A stretch of DNA of 64,000 nucleotides. Source: Plasmopara viticola (taxonomy: Eukaryota > Oomycota > Peronosporomycetes > Peronosporales > Peronosporaceae). Positions 33,901 to 45,651 of this stretch are shown in pieces. The notes under the pieces are model-generated. The model made no database searches. It was not told the origin of the DNA and saw only the letters and a list, made by a program, of their open reading frames with translations. The DNA is taken from contig MBPM02000003.1 of the NCBI GenBank assembly GCA_001695595.3, positions 496,001-560,000 on the forward strand. The letters are read 5' to 3'. The position numbers and the translations under genes were made by a program. The first letter of the stretch is position 1. Each line of letters opens with the position of its first letter.

Positions 33901-35440
33901 CATCTTTCAGTCCTTAACACCATCATGGACAAAACGTATGTCAGTGCACACGCTTTTTTGGACCTTATCAAAAGTCTCATCAAGCGTTCGAACGTTGCAG
34001 GTTGGTTCGAAAACCATTCCGCATGACCACTCACCACCGCTTCAAGTATTCACCGCGTTTAAAAGTATGTCAATTTTTCGCATGAAGAATCGATAGTGTT
34101 TGTCGATGCACTTTACATTGAACATTTTGGTATATTTTATGCTTCAGCCTTTTAAGAAATGCCTAAAGCGTGTACGATGCGTGGCTCTATGACACATTTT
34201 GTCAGCGTGGCATGGGAAGACTTGCTTTCCTGATCCATTCCCGCCTCGTTCTTTGTACAAAAGAATGACTTATGAAGCCGCACTGTCTTATGATAACAGT
34301 GAAAGCCGCTACAGCGTCACGCAGTATCCTTTAACTAAAATCAAGTTAAATAACGTACAATTCTATCAATTAATGAACCATATAACATGGGCTTGATATC
34401 GTAGAAATTCTTGATAAAACGGACAGTCATATTATAAAGACAGATGTATATTGCATCGTTTGGCATTTTCATTTCAAACACTAAGTAGAAGAATGGAGAG
34501 TCAACGTGAAATTCTTTGAAAAAACAACAAAATTTGGACACGGCGTCGGTAGCGGAGACCAGTGAGCCAAACGTCAAACAAGGCCTTTGCAATTGAAAAC
34601 ATCAACATTCAGCCAAGCAATCAACAATTCAGACGCCAATGCCTATGACAACGCTCACGACAAGTGACTGACGATTGTAGAATCCACGATTGGCGCAATT
34701 TTTTTTTAGAAGAATAGGCGTTTCATCGTGTAGTCTGAGTAAAAATTAATTGTGCGCAGCATTCCGACAAAAATGAAGAAGTAAGGATCAAAGTCCATCA
34801 GCTTCACCACAATAGTGCTCGTGTCCACGAGCTTGCAAAAGATATTAGCCAGGACAACAACACCGGTGGTCGGGCCTTTTGGACGTATCTGTGCAGTTTG
34901 TAAGCAACAGTGTTGCAAGGTATAATGGCGATTACGAGAAGGAGTAAGAAAACGGCAAACTAATTAGCGAGACAGTACTCTGTGCCAATTTTCTCAAGAT
35001 TGATACGGCTGCAACGACAAGCTTCTATAGCCGGAGCAAAAGACTAGATTTGCAGTATCTGCGAACGCCTTCTGCCTATTCTAGATTGCCACGCACAGCG
35101 TCGATACTCAATCGCCTCTTGTACATTTTCGAGAGGATTTTGCTGCCTTGACTTAAAAAAACTCAGCAATCAAGTCCGGCGGGTAACTTACTATAGGACC
35201 CGCGCAACCAAAACTCATATCATTTGTCTGTATTAAATTGATCATCATAAGATATGTAATAGATTTATAACCTTGACGATCTAAGAAGTAGCAATAACCG
35301 ACTTGTATTTAGATCCTAAGCGTTACTTTATACTGAAAACGCCTCTCCCACCTGAGTTTTGCTAAGAAAGAACCTCAAAAGTAGACCTGACCCAAGGGAC
35401 GGCCAAGCTGTGCGCACTCTGGAAATTGCTGCGAACTAGC
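30926..35440. other. Gene-free stretch with unrecognised relic frames
   Basis: Stops are frequent. Three frames read like protein but are short and isolated: 32466-32705 (minus), 34341-34592 (minus; contains SPFFYLVFEMKMPNDAIYIC and VRFIKNFYDIKPMLYG) and 34706-34918 (minus; hydrophobic). The last two are on the same strand with stops between, so they may be the remains of one membrane protein gene. I cannot assign a family. Confidence 0.35.
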
Positions 35441-35508
35441 AGTGCGCGTGAGTGAGTTGTGAATACTCAGGTGCTGGTATCTTTCTAGCCTCAAGAGCTC
35501 GTACTTTC

Positions 35509-38500
35509 ATGCTATTCGGTGCGCAGTACGAGGAGGATGGCGGTACGGATCACAGCGGCAGTTCCACGACGCCCCCTCAGTCGTCGCGCAAAAAGAAGGC
35601 GGCCGTCTCTACCCGGAAAGGTGACAATTCTCGCAGCCGACGCGACAAGTCTCGCTCTCGTGTAGCAGGCGTCACTTCCGCTGTTGTTGCTACAGCACAG
35701 AACAGTCCTGTTCAGTCGTATAAATCGTCTTTTGGGCCTTCCGCTTCGTATTTGTTAGCCAGCCCGCACAGTGGCGCTCGCAACCACTTTCACAAGGGCG
35801 TTGCAGACAATCATTTGACTGGTCCGAGCAACAGGAATACCACAATCAACACTTCGACTTTACTGCCCAAGACGCGACGACGCACCGTTAAGAAGAAGGT
35901 GAATAGCTTTACAAAATCGAAGCGTACAGTGGACCGTCAGTGCATGTATCCGAGCGTTTGGAAAGGGTTGCAATTTCGTAAGAAAATCGTGCAGCTTGCG
36001 ACGAATGTGAGCGAAAAACCGATCTGCGTCACTGGTGTCGATGGCTTTTTGGCCTCTTGGATCGTATGTGAGCTACTCGCTCGTGGCTATCGTGTTCGTG
36101 GCACGGTGCAGAACGGTAAGGATGATATTGCAGGCTTGTTGCAACTCCCCAATGCTCAGAAAAATTTCTCGGTGGTTGAAACGTCGCTTTTAACGCCTGA
36201 GGCTTGCGATATGGCTGTTCAAGGTATGTCATGGTGATTTTGCACGATACTTCAAGGACTTGATAATTGACGAGTGTTTTTGGTTTTTATTCCATAGGGT
36301 GTGATTTTGTCATTCACACGGGAACACCATCGTCCTGTTCGGTGCGAGATCCTCTGTCGGAGCAGCAGGAACCAGGGGTGCATAGTATTGGCAGTCGGAT
36401 GCACTGCATTATTCCCATGATGACGAATTTTATCCAGGCATGCGCACGAGCGCGGATCAAGCGTGTGGTGCTCACGTCGTCCATTGCTGCCATGGCCGAT
36501 TCAGTGACGCCACACTCGATCATTAATGACGCTTGCTGGAATGTCACGTCGTCCTTGGAGAAAAATCCGCATTTCTTAAGCTTAAAGCTAGCAGAGGAAG
36601 CGGCATGGCAGCTTGTAGATCAGTTGCCAAGTGATCGTCGCATTGATTTAGTGACGATCAATCCGGGAACGCTGTTTGGACCCATGCTGTTGAAAACGAA
36701 GCTAGCACCTGGAAATCAAGTCATTTACGATTTGATTACGGGCCAATACTCGGCCTTAGTGGATTTGAATTGGAGTATGGTTGACGTTCGGGACTGTGCT
36801 GTCTCGCATCTCGCAGCTCTGGAAAATAATGATGCTCGCGGGCGGTACATTTGCGTGAACAGGAGCGTGTGGATGAAGGAGATTGTTGAGATATTGTCCA
36901 ATAATGGTTATAGTGGTCGTGATTTGCCCTGGAAGGTGGGCCTTCCTCATTGGGTTGGGCGTTTGCCAGCCTATTCAGTTCATCTTGGCCAAGTGGGTGC
37001 GTCGCTGTATGCACATGACCCTACTTCGATCCGATCTTCCCCGTATCTTGGCGATAAGCTTGTGGAACAATTGAACATCCGCTTTCGTTCAGTTGAATCG
37101 ACTTTTGTCGAATCTGCCAACGATTTATTGAATTGGGGACTTATTAAGCCTTGGGCTGAAGATCACGAGACACACGAGTGTGGATGCTGTCACCACGTCT
37201 TTACATTTTATCGAAGAAAACACCATTGTCGGGTAAGTTTTGCCAGCATTTGATGATGAGCAAAGTTTTACAAATGAATGTCTTTGTTAATGATTGTAGG
37301 AATGTGGTGTCATTGTTTGCAATGATTGTTCGATGTCTCGAGCAGTCGTGGAGGGTACAAAAGGACGCGCACGCTTGTGTGATAAATGCGTGAAAGGGTC
37401 GATTCCAGATTTGCTCGAGTTGTTGAGGAATGAAGACCCTGACAAGAAATTGAAGGCAGTAGCTGCGTTGGAGTCATTGATGGAAAACCCGTCGAATCAT
37501 GATTATGTTACCCGTTTTGGCGGCATTTTATTGTTAATGGATACGCTCCATCATCCTGATGAATTAATTTCGTCGCACGCTGCTGGTGCATTGTGTGCCT
37601 TGTCGTGTAGCGTGGCCAGCTCGCTTCAAATGGTGCTCGAGGGAGTAGTCTTGCAGATGCTGGAGGTCGACGAAACGCTAAGTACCTGGGCGATATGCTT
37701 ACAAGCGCTGCGCAACATTTGGAAACAGATTAGTCGGCAAGATTTCCGGCGAATGCTACACGCTGTAGCGCGTGTGTCTGCTGACGCCAATATTGGTAGG
37801 AGTGTGCAAACGTAATCTGGTCTGGCGAAAAGTTATACTCATGAACTTTGTAATCTTACAGGTGAACTTCGGGGTAATATTCTACTTACCTTTGTCCACA
37901 TGATGGACCCTGTAGAAGTCTCGAGTCTTTTGTCGGAGGGGCTTCTTTCAGTGCTATCATATATGCTGCAATCAACTGATGAGTTTATGCGCTGCGCCGC
38001 GGCGCATGCAATCAAACACTTGGTACCTCCAGGATATAATCCAGACGTGGCCATTGATGTTCCGCCATATGTTGTAGATGACCACGAAGAACTATTTTTG
38101 AATTCGTCCTTGTCCGATCTCCAGTTTCTTGTCAAGGGGCACATTGCTCCTATCAATGCACACAAGGTCGTCCTCTTTTTTCGCAACTCGTATTTTAAAA
38201 ACATGGTGAAAGTAAGGATTGTTAGCACTTTTGTCTTTCAATTGCGATGCTGAGAGCGCGTATAAATGATCATTTTTGCTATGACGTTTGGTGCAGCTTG
38301 GCTCGACGACGAATCCAACGGCAGTCATTGAAGTAGACAACTGCAGCTACGAAGTTTTTTCGATTTTGCTGCGGTTTTTGGTACGAATCAGTAGTTTCGA
38401 ATGAGAGCTGGTTTGTTGATAAATGCACTAACGCTTAATCGTTTCTAGTATACCGGCAAGGTTGACATCACGGCTGATGTGGCTGAAGAGTTGCTCCGGG

Positions 38501-39117
38501 CGTCATCCTTTTACTGTGTCTACGAACTGCAGAAGCGTACGGAGGCGTTCTTGAGTGGCCAGATTTGTGTCGAGAACGTGGTGGACCTGCTGACACTGTC
38601 AGAAGAATGCAATGCAGACGATCTCAAGAAAAACTGCGTGCCGTTCTTGATGCGACACATTCACGAGGTTGTACGGCTGCCTGCGTTTGAGGAGCATCGC
38701 GTGCGCTCGAGCGAGGAGGTGCTAAAGGCTTTGACAAATATGCTTGGACACGAGTGGGAAACGAGTTATGCAAGGTATAAGGCATCGCTCGGGCTAAAGG
38801 ACAACCATAAGGCTGTTGAGGACCCCGCAACTAAGGAGGAAAAGGTGGGCAAAGAAGAGCAGGTGTTGAGTAATCATCAGGTCAACAGAGTGCAGGAGGC
38901 GCCGCTGTCTCCACGCTTCTTGCTTTCGCCAGTGCCGTCGTCTAGTTATTCAGGAAATCGGTCTGTCTTTGCAACGGAACATTCTCATTTGAGCACCGTT
39001 GTCGAGGACACGTCGATCGAGAGTTTTCGCTATATGAAGACGTTTAGCAATGAGGACATGTTGTTTCGACGCTCTCGCAATTTCTCGGACGAGGGACTCA
39101 CGGAAGGCGTGTGCTAG
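35509..39117 (+). CDS. SDR-FYVE-ARM-BTB fusion protein
   Basis: Six exons (35509..36223, 36298..37232, 37300..37795, 37862..38211, 38297..38380, 38449..39117), all GT-AG introns of 66-85 nt and phase-consistent, encode 1082 residues. Residues 1-165 are basic, Ser/Thr-rich and disordered. From about 170 to 515 lies an extended short-chain dehydrogenase of the cinnamoyl-CoA/dihydroflavonol reductase type (VTGVDGFLASWIVCELLARG nucleotide loop, RVVLTSSIAAM, LAEEAAW), in which the catalytic Tyr appears as Phe (FLSLK). At about 524-590 is a FYVE finger (WAED, CGCC, RRKHHCRECG, four Cys pairs), which normally binds PI3P on endosomes. Armadillo-like helices fill 590-780. A BTB domain at 790-930 (INAHKVVLFFRNSYFKNMV, YTGKVDITADVAEELL) and a Ser-rich tail follow. 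An endosomal scaffold, possibly a cullin-3 adaptor, is inferred. The ATG at 35509 was preferred over an upstream GTG. Confidence 0.87.
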
Positions 39118-39395
39118 ATTATGATTTATTTGAGGTGTCAAGGGTGGATGTATTATGCCTGTGACTTTTTTTAATGCTAAGTAAAAGGTTTATGATTCAT
39201 TGTGGAACTCGTTGGAATTGCCCGAGCTCGCTCTAATTCCTTCATGACTGAATCTCTTTTCCTTGTGACGACTTTTTTACGTATCAATACATACTATTGC
39301 CAGAAACCGGTTTGGTCAGGTTCTTCTCTGCACCCAATTTCTTCAATAGTCTCTGCGGCGCGTGCTTGATGGGAACAGAGCTGTAGGAGGTTCCA

Positions 39396-42300
39396 ATGGA
39401 TGTCGCCATGACCAAGGCGCAACAGCAAACGGACGAGGAACCAATGGCAAGCATTGGTGTCGTAGTACATGTAGCAGACGCGTCAACTGGCGTCGTTCAC
39501 GCCGTGACATTGGCGTCAACTCAGTACGTAACGTTGCGGTTTTATGGGCTTTTTTGACGATCTACACGTGCCTTCAACTTTGTATTACTTGTATGATTTC
39601 ACACGCAATTTTTTTCTTTTCATAGTGTCGTGGTCGAAGAGCTCCGCGAGGTCCTTGAGCGACTGAGCGGTGTGCCCATAGCCGATCAAATTCTTCTGGG
39701 AGGTCCGCCCTTCGCTCGGCTGGATCCACGCCGCGCAATTGAGTACTACGAACTGCCATCGGTAAGAATTAAAGGATCGGCTTGCGCATTCAATTACTAA
39801 ATTGAAGGTTGCTGGGTAGAAGGACAAGGAGGTTTTTCTGTACGATCGCCGACTGCTGTCACAAGAAGCGGCCATGGCTGTACCCACATCAGTAGCTCTG
39901 ACTCCAATTCGTGTTGACTGTACGATTAAAAAAAGGATTTGAAGCTTGATGAGGGTGCTGACGTTCTTTTTGGTAGTGCCGTCGCAGCCCATGGCTTCGT
40001 CGGAAGGCTCAAAGATGCTCAGTGAGAGCTCACATCCATGATGCGAGCGCTGGCGGAGTACGAAGGCTATTTTCAGCTACAGGTCAGCCAGAGCGAGGCA
40101 CTGGAGAGCGGTACTCGAGCAAACATCACGGCCGGTGAACAAGGTGCCCACGAATTGCAAGTTCAAGAGCGAGCCGTCGCTGCTGCCGTTGCGAATTTGG
40201 ATCTGTTTAAGAAATCAATGATGAAACACTTTGCTCCGTTCTGGGACGATTTTCAGGTTACGAGCGATAAACACGAGCGTTTGCTTCGTCACTTTGACAG
40301 TTATCTCGAGGCACTAGCGACAATCAACCTTCATCCAGCGCTGGTGAAAGACGAGCGAAAAACACTCTATGACTGTATTCCTGTGGAGAAGGAGCGAGAG
40401 TGGGCGGCGCAGTGCGAGCAATCGCACACGCATGTGCGAACGCAAGTCTTAAAACTGCAACAGTTGCACGATGAAATTTGCAAGGAAGTTACCGACATGT
40501 TGACGGCACATGCAGAAGCATGTCGGGAGGACAATGAAGCGAGCGTAGAAGTGGATCAGATGAAAGCGTTGGGGGACAAGCAAATGCACATAACAAATAC
40601 CTTGCGAGACAATTTACGATATGTGCTCAGCAGCATTGAGGAGACGTCAGTAATTGCAAGCGGAAGTAATCCATTGCAGGCGTCCACGAATGCTCTGGAC
40701 GTTTGTCGACGCATTGATGCGCTTTACCAACGCCAGCAAAACATGGTTAGATGCGTTCTATTCTGTACATATCATTCCGTACGTCTGACGCTTGCGTTCT
40801 TTATAGATCCCTGATGCACAACATTTGGTGACGGATATCGTGGCTTGTGTGGACAACATTGCAAGTAAAAAAGCGGCGACGTTTAAACGAGTGCAATTGA
40901 CGCTACGCCAAATTTCGATCTCACAGTCGAAGATTCGAGATTTCGAGAATTCGTTGGCAGTATTTCGCGAGGCGCTAGCTGCCCAGAAGAAGCATTTTTA
41001 CGAGCTAGAGCATTTAGACAAGCTACCAGGTGCTACTGATGAGGGTTGAGTGTGGTGAATGTTTAGCGTTGACTTGTTTTTTGCGGCAGAATCGTATGCG
41101 GCTTGCTTAAAGGAGATCTCAAGGCGTCTTAAGTACGGACGCTTTTTTTCGGATCGGATTCAATCAATGGCGGAGGAACTTGCTCAGCTACGCGAGAATG
41201 AGGTAACTACGATCGTTGTGTGTTGGACGCTTGGGCATACTCGAGCTTACGTGTTGCTGCTTAGGTGCAACACCGTGAAGAGTTTCTGCGCAGTTATGGA
41301 CAACATTTACCCCGCGATTTTGTTGCGGGACTTGCAGAGAAGCCGTCCCATTGTGAATTTCGCATGCGTCCGTTTGATCAAAGTCTACCTCTTATTGAAG
41401 ACGAGCAGGAGCTTGCTTTGAATGGAGACAAGGAACGGTCATTGTCGGACGAGTTTGTTGATTGTGAGGATCACGACAATTTTTCCGACTCAACAAAGAA
41501 TGTGGATCTTTTGCAAGAACGTTGTAAGGAATTGGAGGCTCGAGTGCTGAAGCTCACAACAGAATTAGAACAAACGAGGAAGCATTCATACTTTGACGGT
41601 TCTGGAAGCGAATCGATTGCCCGCTCCGACATATCTAAGACCAGTGCACGGGAGTACGACGGCTTGTGCGAATTTCCGTTGGTGGTGGCGCTGGCAGAAA
41701 CTGCGGGGGGTTTAAGCAGCTCCATTGAAGCCACTCGGCCTAATCTTCTTGATCAAGAGCTGGCAACCGTGAGGCGAAATATTGGTAAGCATAATACTTT
41801 GTTTTGTAAAGTGTGCTTTATATGTATTGTGATATACGTGGATATTTAGATGGCGACAACAAGGACGCAACAATTACTCAGCTGGAGGTGCGTGTTTGCT
41901 CGTTACCATGTCAAGAGACTCATGATGATTAACTTTCTGCGCCTTTTTGCCTTACAGAGTGAAAACCAGCAGTTTTTGCTAAACGCGGCGGCTTTTGAAG
42001 AATATCTTTTTTACAATTCGATTTGCATTTGCATGTTGTGGAGCAACTGTAGAGTGTTGACTAGTGTCGGTTTCTTTAACCATGCAGTGCCTTTTTGTTG
42101 TGCTATTTGATAATTGTACGGAAATCCAGGAGCGGTCAAAGCGTGAAAAGCAGCTCAAGGAGAATCAATCCAAGTTACAGCAGACCCTTATTGATTTGAG
42201 CAGCACGGTTCGAGCACAGCGTATGTTTTTCGTTAGGCTCCTGAAGCTCCTAGAGCTACCCGTGGAGCCGCAAACGCTGGAAAATGTACATTCGGATGCG

Positions 42301-42884
42301 TACTTAGACGCAAGCTATAATGTCATTGAAACACGTGTGAAGGAACTTCTGGCGAGCGTCGAGTCGGAATCGGTGAGTGCATTTCTTATGCTAAATGGCT
42401 ACTAGGATTACACTGACGTACCGATCATGCATTTCGGATCATTTGATGCTCCATTCGGAACATTTAAAGCGGCAGTCCGAGCTTTGCTTGGTGGAATCTG
42501 AGCACGATACGAACGACTCATTTAAAATTTCATTCCGAAGCTTCACTGTTAATGATTTGGCGCTGTTTTTACCCACATCAGCGCCCGGAAGCGACGCACA
42601 GCGGGTGTATTTGGCCTTTCATCTTGGATGTCCCCATCGTTTCCTTTCAGAAGAATCGATTTCGTCATTTAGCAATGACGGTCAAAGGTACGATACGATG
42701 CTTTGTATGCTTGTCACGCCACGCGAACTTACTAGTATTGAACTTTGCCAGATACCCGGACTATGTTGTTGGGCGCATCGTGCTGATCGACGAGCAGACT
42801 GCGACGGAGACGAATAATCCGTACGCACTACACTTAGGGACAACTTTTTACGTCCTGACGGTTGCAAGTCTTCACGAAAGTTAA
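39396..42884 (+). CDS. ATG11: ATG11/FIP200-like autophagy scaffold, one frameshift
   Basis: Thirteen exons: 39396..39523, 39626..39761, 39820..39919, 39977..40037, 40038..40745, 40807..41044, 41090..41202, 41265..41784, 41850..41887, 41958..42001, 42120..42372, 42470..42687 and 42752..42884, about 896 residues. The N-terminus is ubiquitin-like (ELREVLERLSGVPIADQILL, FLYDRRLLS). Long coiled coils follow (Atg17/Atg11-like middle, about 140-480, and 560-770). The C-terminal claw domain is clear (ISFRSFTVNDLALFLP, FLSEESISSF, YPDYVVGRIVLIDEQTA, NPYALHLGTTFYVLTV). The protein scaffolds the Atg1/ULK kinase and binds cargo receptors at the forming autophagosome. One base is missing at about 40037-40038 between SESSHP and MMRALAEYE, either a real mutation or a sequence error. 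Eleven introns are GT-AG and one has AT-AC ends. It starts 280 bp after the upstream gene, same strand. Confidence 0.85.
42002..42119 (+). other. AT-AC intron in ATG11 (candidate U12 type)
   Basis: No GT donor fits between the exon ending AAFEE and the next coding block. An intron from ATATCTTTTT to GTAC restores the frame exactly (phase 2, codon GA+G) and gives the smooth coiled coil AAFEEEIQERSKREK. ATATC is the minor-spliceosome AT-AC donor core. A U12-like branch sequence TTTCTTTAAC exists at 42071-42080 but is about 40 nt from the acceptor, farther than usual. Confidence 0.6.
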
Positions 42885-43640
42885 GCATTACACACATACA
42901 CAATTCTGCTGCATCACATGAAACGAAACGTTATACCGATGAGTGCTACTCTATCGGGATATTATACTCCGACAAACTGATGATAGCGTAAAGATGTGAC
43001 GGTAAAGGTGGTAAACATACGCATAATAATTTACAGGGAGGCATGCGTTTATGGATCCATACTTATGCTGGGGAAAAAGATGAAATACCAGCTAAATCTT
43101 TCTTTATACGTCGTCCTTTATTAAATGCATGACGCCAAGCTCTGATAAAAGATCCGTTAACAAAGAGTCTTGTAAGGATCGAGCTGCTATAACCACATTG
43201 AGTGCAGAGTCGATCTTGAATAGCATTCTATTGCACTCAGTCCCCTTAAGACCGGGGATAGTGGATAGTCGTTTATCGAGTAAACATCTCTGCGTCGTCA
43301 TGTACACAGTCGCCTATACTTGTTTGGCAAGTGGCGCCCCAATCATGATGACCGTTAACGTTTTAGCTCATTTCTTTCTTTGTAAGAGACAAGAGACGGC
43401 AAGCGCCGGCAAGGCTTGAATTCTGCCGGATGGAATGCTTCTTTTAGCTATCCCTTCACGTGTTCTCAGGACACACGACTTTCCAATGTAGTCAAAAGTC
43501 AGGCTTTGTACGTAAGAGGGTGCGAACGCTGCGTGCACCTATTTACATTGATCAAGGCAGGTTTGGTAGAAAGACTTTTGTGTTTCTTTAAAAGCTGGAA
43601 TCCTTCTGTATATTTAGCTTAAAGCGGCGTTGATGGTACC
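42885..43640. other. Intergenic with one unrecognised minus-strand frame
   Basis: A 67-codon frame at 43307-43104 (minus; CNRMLFKIDSALNVVIAARS, LLSELGVMHLI) has protein-like composition, but its upstream continuation is broken and no family is recognised. It could be the 3' end of a dead gene converging on ATG11. Confidence 0.3.
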
Positions 43641-43649
43641 ATCGAGGCT

Positions 43650-43990
43650 ACCTAGTCCTGTTTTACTCGGGCCGCCGAGCTTAGATTTCCTCGTTGGGCT
43701 TCTATGTCATGACGCGCTCTTAGCATTAGCAAGTGTTGCAAATTCAGCGGCTCTTTCGGTCTTATAGAGGCCACCGACCCATTGAACAGTGCGAAATGCT
43801 TGTCCGATGGATGCTTGAGAGTGTTTTTTTTCAACTGGGAGCCATGGCGAGAGTTTACTTAGTCAATCGACTACCATTTGACAGCATCTGCTACAAGGTG
43901 TGGTGGTGCAAAACAGCACCTTGCACAGGGTAGGCGCGAAGGAAGCTTGGATTGAGCTTACCTCTTTAAAGTACAGAAGTTATGGGCATT
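43650..43990 (+). mobile_element. Ty1/copia integrase remnant
   Basis: The frame 43733-43933 ends in MARVYLVNRLPFDSICYKVW, which corresponds to the C-terminal part of copia integrases (a hydrophobic run, then N-R-L-P, then a conserved W). The preceding IEQCEMLVRWMLE resembles the E-R-x-N-R-T-L-x-E-x-x-R-x-M-L stretch. Sequence around it is full of stops. Polymerase and LTRs were not found. Confidence 0.6.
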
Positions 43991-45650
43991 GAAGTCCATA
44001 CGCGCTGGGAATATGGGAAAATTGTTTTCCATTGTATAGGAACCAATGTAGTGGTGTCTAAAGAGCCGCTGACTCGAATTGAGCCTTGATGGACTTAGCT
44101 TTTGCCGAGAAAAGCAACATCCGCTGCTTTAGCTGCAGCAAACTAGGACACATGATCCTTGTCGATTTTGGAGGGGCCGATAAAATAAATCTTTGTCACC
44201 TTTTTGGGTCTACAAGTCGCTATATTAAGCTGTGCCCTTGAAGCAACAATATAAGCAAGGTAATCTAGTGGGGAAACCTAAGTGGTGGGTGATACACTAA
44301 AGCTAATTGAGCTCAAAGGAGTAATCAGCAGCGGTGGATCGCTAATTGTGCACGAAAGTGCACGAGAATTTTAGACCCATTCGATGTATGGCGCGTCGCG
44401 ATGTGTTGCACACCAGCAAGCGATTAAGTTAGCAGAAAAGGTGGACTGGAGATTTCGTGACAGCACTGACAAATTAAACATTGTCTGTCGAATTAGCTGA
44501 TGAATGTTGCAAGTCTAGGAACGAACTCACACCGTTGAGGGTTCGACGGAGGAGTCAATCGTGTCCCTGACTCGAACAAGAAATACGTGACCCTGGGCAC
44601 AAAATGGGTTATAACGCACGGGCTCTGGGTCGATTGGCGGGGAAAGCTATAAGTGCCAGGCAGCCCAATTGAATGCAGCAGGGCTTTTGAAAGTCATGTT
44701 TCTACCTCTGTTGTGCCTGCAGCTCTGAGAAAAAAAACTGGGCAAGTATACTCAGGTATGAAAGGCACGAAGGCAGACGTCTAGATGTCTCAAAATCATC
44801 CTTAGGTATAAACTAAGTTCTACCAGCAGCACAGGCTCCTTGCGACGCTTAAGATAGCTTTGTATTTGTGGCTACCAACTGCGGGTAGCAATTGTTTTTA
44901 CTCCAATAGGTTGTGGGTATTATAGCTCCTTTGGAAGACCATATAGAGTCGTTGACAAAGTTTCATAGCGAGTAACACAGGTCTGGAAAACACAGTGCGT
45001 AACACGTACCACAAAAAGCAATAAACAAAGCCTTACTAAAACGAGAATGGGAATGCGATACGATGTCGATCGCCATGTATCACGAACGGCCCCGTGGTTG
45101 ACTCAAAGGCTTCATACAGAGGTTCTTAATTGTTAAACTTGTCGATGTGTCAAGTCAGATGCAAACCAATCGGAGTCGCTTCTGGAGTCTTTAGAGCTAC
45201 TGAATCTTGAATAACGCAGGATGCTTAGTTTCGTGCTTATTTAAGAGCAAAAAAACATATTTTTCACCAAAAATCATGTTCCAAAAATAACCTCGGTTAG
45301 TGATATCAATACGTCACCCAGGTCAGGCGAAAATGTCTCGGTTCAGCCTGTGGGCAGCGTGCGTTGCGCCTTGGCTCGGAGATCCTGATAGAAGGTAATG
45401 ATCTAGTTTATTACTGAGAGAAGGGATGCGCAGAGGTAGTGTCCAGAGACCCAGCATCAAAACTCTCACCAAAATATGAAATTAGACACGAGATAAACCT
45501 TGTGCCAGGCACGAAGCCTTGTACTGTAAGGCATGGATGGCCACTGTCACGAGACCAGCGTGAGCTCATTGGTGCCGACTCTGCTAAAATTATATAAATG
45601 TTAAGGTGTGATTATCGACATCTCCGCACTTCTCTTCCACCTTCTGAACT
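43991..45650. other. Gene-free relic sequence
   Basis: Probably further decayed copia sequence at the left end, with stops in every frame. No domain, RNA gene or clear repeat was recognised through 45650. Confidence 0.35.
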
Positions 45651-45651
45651 T

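Noticed and set aside
35452..35508. Upstream GTG start for the SDR-FYVE-ARM-BTB gene
   Set aside because: Not a normal eukaryotic start. The in-frame ATG at 35509 follows.
42685..42745. Claw-domain intron ending at CTAG 42731-42734
   Set aside because: Out of phase. The acceptor at 42750-42751 restores RYPDYVVGRIVL, the conserved claw motif.
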